63,322 nucleotides of DNA from the NCBI RefSeq assembly GCF_004348735.1, contig NZ_SMKT01000036.1, forward strand, positions 1-63,322. Reading direction: 5' to 3'. The notes beneath the pieces were generated by a model. It made no database searches and was not told the DNA's origin. It was given only the letters and a program-made list of their open reading frames with translations. Shown here one piece after another: positions 17,259 through 24,589 of this stretch (positions within the stretch are counted from its first letter, which is position 1; every line of letters starts with the position of its first letter). A program made the translations under genes and the position numbers. The DNA comes from Actinomadura sp. KC06. Its GTDB lineage: Bacteria; Actinomycetota; Actinomycetes; Streptosporangiales; Streptosporangiaceae.

Positions 17259-17446
17259 GCCGCATCACGCTCCAGCTCGTCGAGCGCCTCAGAGAGGAGG
17301 CTCTCGACGGCGTCGAGCACCTCGGCCGCTTCGCTGCCCTCCTCGGCCTCCAGCTCCCAGAGGGTCGTCTGCGCCTCCCGAAGGAGATCGACGACCGCGG
17401 GGCGCGTCACCTTGTCGAGCAGGCTCAACACCTGCGCGCGGGTCAC
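17255..17446 (-). CDS. Element-borne hypothetical protein, 63 aa
   Basis: Not recognised. All-helical, strongly acidic (EAEEGSEAAEVLDAVESLL), with a GTG start that overlaps the upstream stop by GTGA and its own stop overlapping the next start. A small acidic helical protein could be a binding partner or regulator. Nothing more specific is visible. Confidence 0.6.
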   Translation of the reverse strand: MTRAQVLSLLDKVTRPAVVDLLREAQTTLWELEAEEGSEAAEVLDAVESLLSEALDELERDAA

Positions 17447-17790
17447 ACCTCACCGCCGGTCGGCAGGAGGCCGTAGTCGCGGTGCAGGCCGCGCAGGATG
17501 TCCACGACGTTCGTCGAGTCGTAGGTCGCCTGCAGCTCGTTGGACCGGCGACGGGCCCAGCGCTGCCAGTGCTGCGGGAACTCCAGCCGTCCGGCGAGGA
17601 TGCCGTCCTTGACCCGCTCGGCGTTCTGGTCCCAGAACTCCCGGAACTCCTCGACGCTCGGCGCCATCAGCAGGCCCATGACGCGCGGGCTCATCACGAC
17701 CTCGCCGTCGAGCGGGGAGCCGGGCGCGTACAGGATGCTCACGTGCGGGAACAGGTCGGGGCATTCGGGGGTCGGCGTGTTCTTGGTCAT
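17443..17790 (-). CDS. Element-borne hypothetical protein, 115 aa
   Basis: Not recognised. Mixed alpha/beta character, with HVSILYAPGSPLDGEVVMSP near the N-terminus, then an aromatic helical region (EEFREFWDQNAERVKDGIL, FPQHWQRWARRRS). Starts inside the last codons of the P-loop/wHTH gene (ATGA), so the two are translationally coupled and may work together. Confidence 0.6.
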   Translation of the reverse strand: MTKNTPTPECPDLFPHVSILYAPGSPLDGEVVMSPRVMGLLMAPSVEEFREFWDQNAERVKDGILAGRLEFPQHWQRWARRRSNELQATYDSTNVVDILRGLHRDYGLLPTGGEV

Positions 17791-19043
17791 GATCCGTCTC
17801 CGTTCCTAGCGGGGGGTGTGACATTCCTGGCCAACTTCTCGACGGCAGGACGGCTGATCGAATCGGCCAGGCTGTAGATCCACCTGACGCGGTCCTGGCC
17901 GTACTCGATCTCGTCCACGGTGAGCAGGCCGAGCAGGTGCAACTCCTGCAGCACCCGGTCCACGGTCTTGCGCGGGAGCTGGAGCCGCTTCACCACATCC
18001 TTTGTCGGAGTGTCGGAGTGCGCAGCGACGTCGACCAGGACGCGCAGCCTCAGCGGCGGCATGGAGTCTCCGGCGCACCGGACGGCGACGCCGAGCGCCT
18101 CAGCGCGCCCCATGCCCAGCGCGACGCCGCCCCGGACGATCTGACCGAGTTGCTTGGTGAACCGGGTCGGCGCCTCCGGGGCGTGGGCCTGGACGACGTT
18201 GCCCGCGTAGTCGCGTTCCACCGCCGTACGGGCCAGGGTCACGATGTCGGCCAGATCGAGCAGCGCGAGCATCTCCATCTCCGACAGGTCGACATCGGTG
18301 TCTCGCTCGACAGCGTCGAGCAGTCGACCGACGCAGCCCGACAACTGCTCGCGCATCGTGACCTCATGGCCCGTGTTGCGCAGGGCCTGGAGGCCGGCGG
18401 CGCGGCGACCCCGGCTCTCTGCGGAGTCGACCCGCACCAGGACGAACCGGTCACCCATGGCACTGATCACCGAGTGCGCCGAGTCCCACGCCGTGGTCAC
18501 GGCACCGATGACGACCAGACGGCCCTTCCACGTGAGGGTCTTGCCGCCGTCGGCGCCGATGTCGCGGTCCCATCGCCCGTCGTAGACCTCGCGCAGTGCG
18601 GCCATGACCGACGCGCGGGTATCGCGGTGCATCGAGATGATCGAGGTGACGTCCTTGATGACCAGCAGTCCGCGCGGTCCGACCTTGCGCAATAGACCGC
18701 CGGTCGCGTCCTTGCTGCGCTCCTTCTCGGACGTGCCCGACAGCAGGGCGGCCTCTCCGCTGATCGTCGACACGATGACCGCCCCGGCACCCTGCAGCGG
18801 CATCACGGTCTCGGTCTTGGCCGCGCCCGACCCGGACACCACCAGCAGCCAGCACGGGTCACCCTGGAGGCGCTCGGCCGCCGCCGTCGCCAGGACGGCG
18901 TCAAGGGCCCCGGTGTCGTAGTCGTTGCCGAGCCACCGCCGGAACAGCGCGCGAGTCTCGCCCAGAAGTTGGCCAGGAATGTCAGAGGGGGTGCCAGGGC
19001 GCACCGACTCGAACCCCGGCACGAAGTCGAGCGGATGACTCAC
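17787..19043 (-). CDS. P-loop ATPase-like protein with C-terminal winged helix (element replication/control candidate)
   Basis: 418 residues with a GTG start at 19043 after GGAGGG. A RecA/AAA-like core has LLVVSGSGAAKTET as Walker A, in which Ala replaces the Gly before Lys. A hydrophobic strand GLLVIKDVTSII stands at the Walker B position with K-D instead of D-E. RLVVIGAVTTAWD resembles sensor 1, and GDRFVLVRVDSAESRG an arginine-finger region. The last ~100 residues are a winged helix (DVVKRLQLPRKTVDRVLQEL). The length and domain order fit a small helicase-loader or replicative helicase of satellites, and such proteins are sometimes annotated only by their ArsR-like C-terminus. The role is inferred. 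Confidence 0.7.
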   Translation of the reverse strand: MSHPLDFVPGFESVRPGTPSDIPGQLLGETRALFRRWLGNDYDTGALDAVLATAAAERLQGDPCWLLVVSGSGAAKTETVMPLQGAGAVIVSTISGEAALLSGTSEKERSKDATGGLLRKVGPRGLLVIKDVTSIISMHRDTRASVMAALREVYDGRWDRDIGADGGKTLTWKGRLVVIGAVTTAWDSAHSVISAMGDRFVLVRVDSAESRGRRAAGLQALRNTGHEVTMREQLSGCVGRLLDAVERDTDVDLSEMEMLALLDLADIVTLARTAVERDYAGNVVQAHAPEAPTRFTKQLGQIVRGGVALGMGRAEALGVAVRCAGDSMPPLRLRVLVDVAAHSDTPTKDVVKRLQLPRKTVDRVLQELHLLGLLTVDEIEYGQDRVRWIYSLADSISRPAVEKLARNVTPPARNGDGS

Positions 19044-19450
19044 GCCGACGCCCTCCGTCCGTCCCAGGACACGGGACCGCCCATGTAGTCGCCCGGTCGC
19101 GGCTTGCCGAACTCCTCGCGGCGGCCGTCCCAGCGGCGCAGCTCCAGCTCGGCATGGTTCAGCGTGCGGCCGAGACGGCGCACGCTCTCGGCAACCGGCG
19201 CCCATGCTTCGGCCATCTGCGCCTCGGCGCAGTCGTATCCGATCTCGGTCCCGGCGTCGAACCCGGCCGCGTACCCGGCGGACCATGCGGTCTCGAAGAT
19301 GGCGCGCTCACGGTCGGCGGAGTCTGCGAGCATCTCCACGGCCACGATGTAGGGGTGACGGGTACTCTCGGACGTGACGTAGCCGCCGCTCAGCCGCTCG
19401 TCCTCAGCGCCCCTGGTCTCCTCGCCGGGGGCGCTCTCGTTGGTAGTCAT
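19040..19450 (-). CDS. Element-borne hypothetical protein, 136 aa
   Basis: Not recognised. N-terminal 30 residues are polar and probably disordered (ESAPGEETRGAEDERLSGG). The rest is predicted helical with a Gly/Ala-rich middle (FETAWSAGYAAGFDAGTEIG) and a conserved-looking end (GKPRPGDYMGGPVSWDGR). It starts in TGATG with the excisionase gene before it and overlaps the P-loop gene by GTGA, so it is the second gene of the leftward operon. Confidence 0.6.
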   Translation of the reverse strand: MTTNESAPGEETRGAEDERLSGGYVTSESTRHPYIVAVEMLADSADRERAIFETAWSAGYAAGFDAGTEIGYDCAEAQMAEAWAPVAESVRRLGRTLNHAELELRRWDGRREEFGKPRPGDYMGGPVSWDGRRASA

Positions 19451-19647
19451 CAGGCGGCCGTCCCGCCCTGCTGCTCGGCGATCTTGCGCTGCATGTAGTT
19501 GACGAGTGCCTGGTGCGGGACGAACCTCGCGCGCCCCTCGGTAAAGCTCTCGATCTCGCCGGTCTTCAGCAGGGCGAAGAGGGTCGTCCTTCCGATCGGG
19601 AAGACCTCGGGCACCCTCTCAGCCCGATACGCAAGGGGTTCCGCCAC
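19450..19647 (-). CDS. xis: Excisionase-like helix-turn-helix protein (65 aa)
   Basis: Small MerR/excisionase-type DNA-binding protein: VAEPLAYRAERVPEVFPIG, then RTTLFALLKTGEIESFTEG with the winged pattern GRARFVPHQALVNYMQ. These match the HTH_17/Xis family that bends DNA for integrase-driven excision. The open frame continues upstream to 19908, but the GTG at 19647 has GGAGGTGGG seven bases before it and starts exactly at the domain. It is the first gene of the leftward operon and is divergent from the integrase-side genes. It may also act as a transcription regulator. Confidence 0.82.
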   Translation of the reverse strand: MAEPLAYRAERVPEVFPIGRTTLFALLKTGEIESFTEGRARFVPHQALVNYMQRKIAEQQGGTAA

Positions 19648-19788
19648 GGCAAGCCCACCTCCGGGGTATAGGTCCACGCTCTTGCGCGGCTCGGGGATCA
19701 GAACTACCAGCCGGGGCAGGTGATGCGCAAGTCCGTGAACATACGCGCGGACCTTGCTGAACCTCAGCGACCTAACTAGGGTGGGCGC

Positions 19789-20322
19789 ATGTACTTCGTG
19801 GATGACGGCTGGGTCTCCGTCGAGCCACCGCAGGGCGTGGAGGGTCTCCACGTCCGCGTGAAGCTCACCGAGAGCGGCCGATACAAGATCACTGACCTGT
19901 TCTTGCACGGTGGTGAGATCGAGCCCGAGCAGTTCCGGGGGATCTCGATCAGCCGCCTTGAGGCGCAGATCAACGCCCTATCGGCGGCCGATAGGGCCAC
20001 GCTCGACTCGTGGGCGCAGGGCGGTACCGATCACGCGGCCGACGAGGAGCTGACGCTGCCAGCTCTGCGCAAACGCACCCGCCACGCGCAGCGTGGTCGA
20101 CAGCGCCTGATGGAGAAGCTCCAGCGGCCCACGGGACAGGATCCGGATCGGTTCTACAAGCAGGTAGCAGCGGCCTATGCCGACCAGGCTGCGGTCACCC
20201 GGTCGCCGGCAAAGGCTCTGGCCGAAGAGGCTGGAGTGCCCGTCACCACGGTTCACCGCTGGGTTCGAGAAGCGCGGCGCCGCGGCTTCCTGCCTGCCGG
20301 AGAGAAGGGCAAGGCGGGATGA
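19789..20322 (+). CDS. Integrase-linked HTH protein, 177 aa
   Basis: Starts MYFVDDGWVSVEPPQGVEG and ends in an HTH-like segment (AKALAEEAGVPVTTVHRWVREARRRGFL). Similar two-part proteins sit directly upstream of integrases in actinomycete integrative elements. Its stop overlaps the integrase start (ATGA), so translation is coupled. The likely role is DNA-binding control of integration or transcription. No enzyme motif is visible. Confidence 0.72.
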   Translation: MYFVDDGWVSVEPPQGVEGLHVRVKLTESGRYKITDLFLHGGEIEPEQFRGISISRLEAQINALSAADRATLDSWAQGGTDHAADEELTLPALRKRTRHAQRGRQRLMEKLQRPTGQDPDRFYKQVAAAYADQAAVTRSPAKALAEEAGVPVTTVHRWVREARRRGFLPAGEKGKAG

Positions 20323-21614
20323 CCGAGAAGCCGACGAGGAAGCCGCGGTCACGCGCGAACCGCGAGGCGCGCCCGTACCAGCGCAAGAGCGACGGGAAAT
20401 GGGTCGCAACCGTCTACCTCCCGAACGGCAAGCGCAAGCCCGTGTACGGCGACACTCGGGACGAGGTGCTGGAGAAGCGGAAGACGGCCGAACGGGAGAT
20501 AGAGGACAACCTCCCAGTCACGGCCGGGCGAACGGACACCATCGAGCATTACCTGACGCGCGTCTGGCTGCCGGTGACGCTGCCTCAGCGCGTCCAGGCC
20601 GGGAAGCTCGCACAGAGCACGCTCGACTCCTACCAAGACACCTGCGAGAAGCACATCGTTCCCCACCTCGGCCGGGTGCGCCTGGTCGACCTCAGCACGA
20701 CTCACATCCGGGCGTGGCTGCTGGAGCTGGCCAAGAAGCCCAGCGGCCGCCGCCGGAAGAAGTTGCGCCCGGGCGAGAAGAAGCTCCCGCCACCGGAGAG
20801 GCTCTCGACGCGGACGGTCGCCTACGCGCATGCCGTCCTGCGGAAGGCGCTGAACGACGCCGTTGACGACGAGAGCGTGAAGCGGAACGTCTGCCTGCTC
20901 GTCGACGCGCCGACCGTCGAGCGCAAGCCGCCGCGAGAGTTGTCCAAGGATGAGGCGCGGGCCCTGCTCGCTGCGGCGGCCGATCATCGGCTGTGGGCGT
21001 ACTGGCTGCTGCTGCTCGCGCTCGGCCTGCGTCGCGGCGAGGGACTCGGCCTCCGCTGGGAAGACGTCGACCTAGACGCCGGGACGGTCCGTCTGCGGCT
21101 GTCCGTGCAGCGCCTGCGCGGCGATGTCGACGAGAAGACCGGTCGCCGGAAGGGCAAGCTCGTCGCGAAGGGGCTCAAGACGCAGGCGAGCAAGGCGACC
21201 ATGAAGCTCCCCGCGTTCGCCGTGGCCGCCCTGCGCGAGCACCGCACCGCGCAGGAGGCTGAACAGGGCAACGCGCGCCTATGGGTCGACGAGGGGCTCG
21301 TCTTCACGACGACGATCGGGACGGCGCTCGAACCGCGGAACGTCAATCGCATGTGGGAGGACATCTGCGCGGCGGCTGGTGTCGAGCGCTGCCGCATTCA
21401 CGACCTGCGCCACGCCTGCGGGTCGTTCCTCTTCGCGGACGGCGTCGACCTCAAGGTGATCCAGGGCGTCCTACGGCACACCCGCCTCGCGACGACGAGC
21501 GAGATCTACGTGCACCTGCTCGACGAGGTGAAGGACGGCGCGGCCGAGGTGATGGACGGGATGCTCGTCGACCTCACCACGGAGCGAGAGAAGCGGCGCC
21601 GGTCGGCATCCTGA
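20319..21614 (+). CDS. int: Tyrosine site-specific integrase
   Basis: 431-residue recombinase that inserts and excises the element at tRNA-Arg. The catalytic set is complete: Arg238 in ALGLRRGEGLGLRWEDVD, His361 and Arg364 in RIHDLRHACGS, His387 in GVLRHTRLATT, and the nucleophile Tyr397 in SEIYVHLLDEV. The N-terminus has an AP2-like arm-binding segment (REARPYQRKSDGKWVATVYL) and a SAM-like core-binding domain with a Lys/Arg-rich insertion (143-155). It ends 78 bp before attR, between the paired arm-site repeats and the tRNA, as expected. ATG at 20319 overlaps the upstream stop. Confidence 0.95.
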   Translation: MTEKPTRKPRSRANREARPYQRKSDGKWVATVYLPNGKRKPVYGDTRDEVLEKRKTAEREIEDNLPVTAGRTDTIEHYLTRVWLPVTLPQRVQAGKLAQSTLDSYQDTCEKHIVPHLGRVRLVDLSTTHIRAWLLELAKKPSGRRRKKLRPGEKKLPPPERLSTRTVAYAHAVLRKALNDAVDDESVKRNVCLLVDAPTVERKPPRELSKDEARALLAAAADHRLWAYWLLLLALGLRRGEGLGLRWEDVDLDAGTVRLRLSVQRLRGDVDEKTGRRKGKLVAKGLKTQASKATMKLPAFAVAALREHRTAQEAEQGNARLWVDEGLVFTTTIGTALEPRNVNRMWEDICAAAGVERCRIHDLRHACGSFLFADGVDLKVIQGVLRHTRLATTSEIYVHLLDEVKDGAAEVMDGMLVDLTTEREKRRRSAS

Positions 21615-21616
21615 GC

Positions 21617-21639
21617 GCGTTGCTACATGCGTTGCTACA
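21617..21639. repeat. Tandem 11-bp direct repeat near attR, candidate integrase arm sites
   Basis: gcgttgctaca at 21617-21627 and 21629-21639, starting three bases after the integrase stop. Same sequence, period and orientation as the pair near attL at 12674-12696. Both pairs would come to lie on either side of attP after excision. Confidence 0.65.
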
Positions 21640-21650
21640 TACAAGATCGA

Positions 21651-21683
21651 AAAGGCCCCCTCCGAAGATCGGAAGGGGCCTTT
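21651..21683 (-). terminator. Element-borne terminator for the rebuilt tRNA-Arg
   Basis: aaaggcccc (21651-21659) pairs with ggggccttt (21675-21683), a C-A mismatch follows, then tccga pairs with tcgga over a 3-base loop. On the minus strand it ends in a TTTT run directly downstream of tRNA-Arg. It copies the layout, including the mismatch, of the host hairpin at 12503-12530, and it can also end integrase transcription in the other direction. Confidence 0.8.
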
Positions 21684-21691
21684 GACCTGCT

Positions 21692-21734
21692 GCGCACCCG
21701 AAGGGATTCGAACCCCTAACCTTCTGATCCGTAG
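21692..21734. repeat. attR, 43-bp repeat within tRNA-Arg
   Basis: Perfect copy of 12539-12581. It forms the 3' half of the intact tRNA-Arg, so this half was supplied by the element on integration and the tRNA stayed functional. Confidence 0.93.
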
Positions 21735-21765
21735 TCAGATGCTCTATCCGTTGAGCTACGGGTGC
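21693..21765 (-). tRNA. tRNA-Arg (anticodon ACG)
   Basis: 73 bases folding as a standard cloverleaf: acceptor stem GCACCCG/CGGGTGC with discriminator G, D arm with AGCTCAACGGATAGAGC, anticodon arm TCTGA-CTACGGA-TCAGA with anticodon ACG, and T arm AGGGGTTCGAATCCCT. CCA is not encoded. Its 3' half is the attachment site of the 9.2-kb element to its left, and it remains intact. Confidence 0.96.
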
Positions 21766-21952
21766 TTGCCGGGCTTACTGTACCGGCTCCGCCGACCCGA
21801 CCGCGAATCGGTTGGCCGACGCATCGTTGCGCGAGTGTGACTTGAGTCACGGAACCCTCGGTGGTCAAGGTACGCCAAAGTGGTACCAGTGACTAGTGTG
21901 ACCTGTGAGGTCTAGCTCGTCCTCTGCCCAATCCCCCTGAAGGAGAATCCCC

Positions 21953-22387
21953 ATGCGCATGTCTGCCACCAAGCTGGTCGGCGCTCTCGCCGTCGGTGGC
22001 CTGTTGCTCGGTTCCACGGGCTGCGGCGCGGTCGACGCCATCGCCGGCGGCAAGAAGACGACCGCGTGCAAGAACATCGAGAAGGAACTGCGGACCTTCT
22101 CCACCGGTTCCATGTCGATGACGTCGCCCAGCGGCGCCTCGACGACGGCCCAGAAATTCTCCGACACGGCGGCCAAGGTGCGCACCGAGGGCCAGAACGC
22201 CGGCGGCGACGTCGAGACCGCCGCGACCGCGTTCGCCGGCGACCTCGACGAGACGGCCGAGATGCTGCGGAAGCTGAGTTCCGGCGACATGTCGGGCGTC
22301 CGGCAGCCGGACACTGCCGCCATGCAGCGGCACGGCAACGACCTGGCCGACGCCTGCGGATTCAGTGCCTTCCGGCTGGGCGGCTGA
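21953..22387 (+). CDS. Small lipoprotein of unknown function (144 aa)
   Basis: Signal peptide with lipobox: basic start, hydrophobic LVGALAVGGLLLGSTGC with the lipid-accepting Cys, so it should be anchored on the outer face of the membrane. The mature part (ACKNIEKELRTFSTGSMSM, QKFSDTAAKVRTEGQNAGG, FAGDLDETAEMLRKLSSGD) is helical and polar, with two Cys that could pair (ACK near the start, DACGF near the end). A good AAGGAG lies before the ATG. Similar small helical lipoproteins are common in this order, and their role is unknown. Confidence 0.8.
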   Translation: MRMSATKLVGALAVGGLLLGSTGCGAVDAIAGGKKTTACKNIEKELRTFSTGSMSMTSPSGASTTAQKFSDTAAKVRTEGQNAGGDVETAATAFAGDLDETAEMLRKLSSGDMSGVRQPDTAAMQRHGNDLADACGFSAFRLGG

Positions 22388-22398
22388 CCATCGGCGAT

Positions 22399-22422
22399 CC
22401 GCTCCCGCGGCCCCGGGAGCGG
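22399..22422 (+). terminator. Hairpin after the lipoprotein gene
   Basis: ccgctcccg pairs with cgggagcgg over a 6-base loop, 12 bases past the lipoprotein stop. No T run follows, which is common in high-GC organisms. Confidence 0.65.
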
Positions 22423-22542
22423 AACGCCGGCCCGTCATCTTCGCGTAGCGGCGCCGTCTCGCACTATGCTGCTGGGACCCGCGGGCCAGACTTTGCCGGT
22501 AGGCGCGCCAACCCGGTAACCTGTCTGGGCCTCACGGCTACT

Positions 22543-22631
22543 GGAGGATTCGCCTAGTCCGGTCTATGGCGCCGCACTGCTAATGCGGTTTGGGTGCAAG
22601 CCCATCCGGGGTTCAAATCCCCGATCCTCCG
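22543..22631 (+). tRNA. tRNA-Ser (anticodon GCT)
   Basis: 89-base type II tRNA: acceptor GGAGGAT/ATCCTCC with discriminator G, D arm, anticodon arm CGCACTGCTAATGCG with anticodon GCT (reads AGC/AGU), a long variable arm (GGGTGCAAGCCC region), and T arm CGGGGTTCAAATCCCCG. CCA is not encoded. A broken integrase sits 57 bp downstream, so this tRNA was also used as an attachment site. Confidence 0.95.
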
Positions 22632-22637
22632 CCTCTG

Positions 22638-22682
22638 ACCTGGGGCTTCTTTCGGATAGAGCAAACGAAAGAGGCCCCAGGT
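22638..22682 (+). terminator. 17-bp stem terminator after tRNA-Ser
   Basis: acctggggcttctttcg (22638-22654) pairs with cgaaagaggccccaggt (22666-22682) with one G-U-type mismatch and an 11-base loop. It starts seven bases after the tRNA. Confidence 0.85.
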
Positions 22683-22687
22683 TAATG

Positions 22688-23084
22688 CTAATGCCCTTGG
22701 AGCACAGCGTGAGCACGTTGTGAGCACATCTCCTCCTTCAGGCCGTCGTGAAGTGCTTCCTGGGGTGATCGAGGCGTCGCTTCGGCCACCTCGGCAGCCA
22801 CTTCCGGGACGACCGAGGCGTAAACGTCGGCGGTGAAGGCGTATCGCGCATGCCCCAGGGACTCCTGAACCACCTTCATGTCCACCCCGGCTGCGAGCAT
22901 CAGCGTCGCGGCGCAGTGCCTTAGATCGTGGAACCTGATCGGCGGGAGCCCGGCAGCCTTCATCAGCGTCACGAAGTGCTCGGAGAGATACTCCTCGCGC
23001 AGCGGAGCTCCGTTCTCCGCGGTGAAGACGCACCCCGAATCCATCCACTGGTCACCGGCCGCCAGCCGCTCACGCCCACCCTTC
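22688..23084 (-). pseudogene. C-terminal remnant of a tyrosine integrase
   Basis: About 130 codons match the end of an integrase catalytic domain: GCVFTAENGAPLREEYLSEHF, IRFHDLRHCAATLMLAAG with His and Arg, SLGHARYAFTADVYASVVPE with the nucleophile Tyr. The N-terminal arm-binding and core-binding domains and the first catalytic Arg are absent. Homology stops near 23084, where the sequence changes to unrelated DNA. It faces tRNA-Ser at the usual distance, so it is the relic of a second, deleted integrative element. Confidence 0.85.
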
Positions 23085-23419
23085 AGTGGTATTTGCCTGG
23101 GTTGTATTGGAAGGGTCTGCCTCGGTAGACGTGGCCGCCGGAATTGGGTTCTCCGCCGATGCCGTGGGGTTTCCCGTCGTTGCCGGGGGCGTGGCAGGAG
23201 ATGGGGCTCATGATGGGGTTGACGTCGCGGCACAGGCCGGTGAGGGACGCGCGCCGTTCGCGGCCGAGGGTCGCGCTCGACCAGGCCATCGGCGAGGCCA
23301 TCACCACGGCTGGCTCCCTCGTGCGTCCGGTGCGGTACCACGGCATCCACCCGGCTACGCTGGGTGGGTGCAGTTTGCCAGGGCCCGGCAATGAATGGGC
23401 GCGCCGCGGAGCGGTCGTG
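23085..23419. other. Intergenic stretch beyond integrase deletion joint
   Basis: 335 bp without a gene I can support. Several overlapping frames are open because of the high GC content, but none has a plausible start and domain. It probably holds scrambled remains of the lost tRNA-Ser element plus the promoter of the PucR gene. A short purine-rich site (gcggagcgg) precedes the PucR ATG. Confidence 0.5.
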
Positions 23420-24589
23420 ATGGCTGAGCACGAGCCTGTGGAACTGGATGCGGCCGCCATCGCCGCCCGTGCCGCCAGGGACGCCGGCGCCGAGTCGGCT
23501 GTCTTCCTGGACGGCTACATCGAGATGCTGGTCGCGGTGAGCGCGACCGGTCGCAGGCTGACAGGCGAGGAGCTCGGCACCCGGCGTGTCCTCGGGGCTG
23601 CCGCCGCCGAGCAGAACTGCTCTCTGCGCGCGCTGGTCGATCTGTATCTCAGCGCGAACTGGCTGACCTGGCGCGAGCTGCCCAGCGCCGCCGGGGCCGA
23701 CGAGGGTGCGGTGCGGGCCGTTGCCGAGAGTGTGATGCGGGCCGCCGACGACGCCATCGTCGCTCTCGCCGAAGGCTATGAGGAAGCGCAGCGCCTGGTG
23801 GTGCGGCAGGAGGAGGCACGTCGTCGCGAGTTCATCGATGACCTGCTGCATGGCCGCAGTGATCTCGGACGCCTGGCCGAAACGGCTGAGCGCTTCGGTC
23901 TTCAACTGGCGGGCCGTCTCGCCGTCGCCGTCGCCGGTGGGGACCGCGGTTTCGTAGATGGTGACGCTCTGACCCGCCGCGTGGAGTCCGACATGCTGGC
24001 GCGGTTCCGCTCACGGGACGTCCTGATCACCGCCAAGGACGGCCTGCTGGTCTGCATCGCCTCCGGCACTGCCGACGATGTGCTCGCTGAGTTCGCCCGG
24101 CAGGTGGAGCTGGCACTAGCGGCCGACGCCCGCTGGTGCGTCGGGTTGGGACGCCCCCATGCGGGACCGGGCGGTGCCGTGCGCTCCTATGAGGAGGCCC
24201 GCGGAACCCTTGAGCTGGCCGAAGCGCTCGGCCTGAACGCCCGGGTGCTGCACGCCACCGACCTCCTGGTCTTCCAGGTGCTGCTTCGCGATCGTGTCGC
24301 CATCACCGATCTGGTCACCACCGTGCTGGGCCCGCTAGAACAGGCGCGGGGCGGCGCGGAGCCTCTGCTGGACACCCTCACGGAGTATTTCGCGTCGGGA
24401 GGGGTGACCGCCGCCGCGGCTCGCCGCCTGCATCTCAGCGTTCGCGCCGTCACCTACCGACTCGATCGGATCAAGCGCCTCACCGGACAGGACGTCGACG
24501 ACCCGACCCAACGGTTCACGCTGGAGGCGGCCGTGCTGGGAGCCCGCCTGCTGGACTGGCCGAGGCAGGCGCTGCCGACATTCGACTGA
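23420..24589 (+). CDS. PucR family transcriptional regulator
   Basis: 389 residues. The N-terminal ~150 are helical (RsbR/RsbT-like N-terminal type, IEMLVAVSATGRRLTGEEL), the middle is a GGDEF-like fold found in PucR proteins ([28 protein letters not shown]), and the C-terminus is the diagnostic HTH_30: LLDTLTEYFASGGVTAAAAR then RLHLSVRAVTYRLDRIKRLTG. PucR-like regulators control purine, amine or stress genes. Here no metabolic gene adjoins. The NfeD/SPFH pair is 280 bp downstream on the same strand and could be a target. The ATG at 23420 is preferred to more upstream codons. Confidence 0.88.
   Translation: MAEHEPVELDAAAIAARAARDAGAESAVFLDGYIEMLVAVSATGRRLTGEELGTRRVLGAAAAEQNCSLRALVDLYLSANWLTWRELPSAAGADEGAVRAVAESVMRAADDAIVALAEGYEEAQRLVVRQEEARRREFIDDLLHGRSDLGRLAETAERFGLQLAGRLAVAVAGGDRGFVDGDALTRRVESDMLARFRSRDVLITAKDGLLVCIASGTADDVLAEFARQVELALAADARWCVGLGRPHAGPGGAVRSYEEARGTLELAEALGLNARVLHATDLLVFQVLLRDRVAITDLVTTVLGPLEQARGGAEPLLDTLTEYFASGGVTAAAARRLHLSVRAVTYRLDRIKRLTGQDVDDPTQRFTLEAAVLGARLLDWPRQALPTFD

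Larger units (their letters stand above)
12539..21734. mobile_element. 9.2-kb integrative element in tRNA-Arg with a lone HK97 capsid gene (satellite-like)
   Basis: Bounded by identical 43-bp att repeats. Right arm on the plus strand: a regulator-like gene and a tyrosine integrase ending 78 bp before attR. Centre on the minus strand: a tightly overlapping set running from an excisionase-like gene (19647) through a P-loop/winged-helix protein and small unknown genes to a HK97 major capsid gene (ends 15171). Left arm: two RHH-like proteins, a GntR-type repressor and three small unknown genes, with strong hairpin terminators. No terminase, portal, protease, tail, lysis, relaxase or FtsK-type transfer gene is seen. 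The content fits a capsid-encoding phage satellite better than a full prophage or a conjugative element. This class assignment is inference. Confidence 0.85.

Noticed and set aside
16501..17877. 458-codon plus-strand frame inside the element
   Set aside because: Antisense to the capsid start and the coupled small genes. No domain, and composition typical of a shadow frame.
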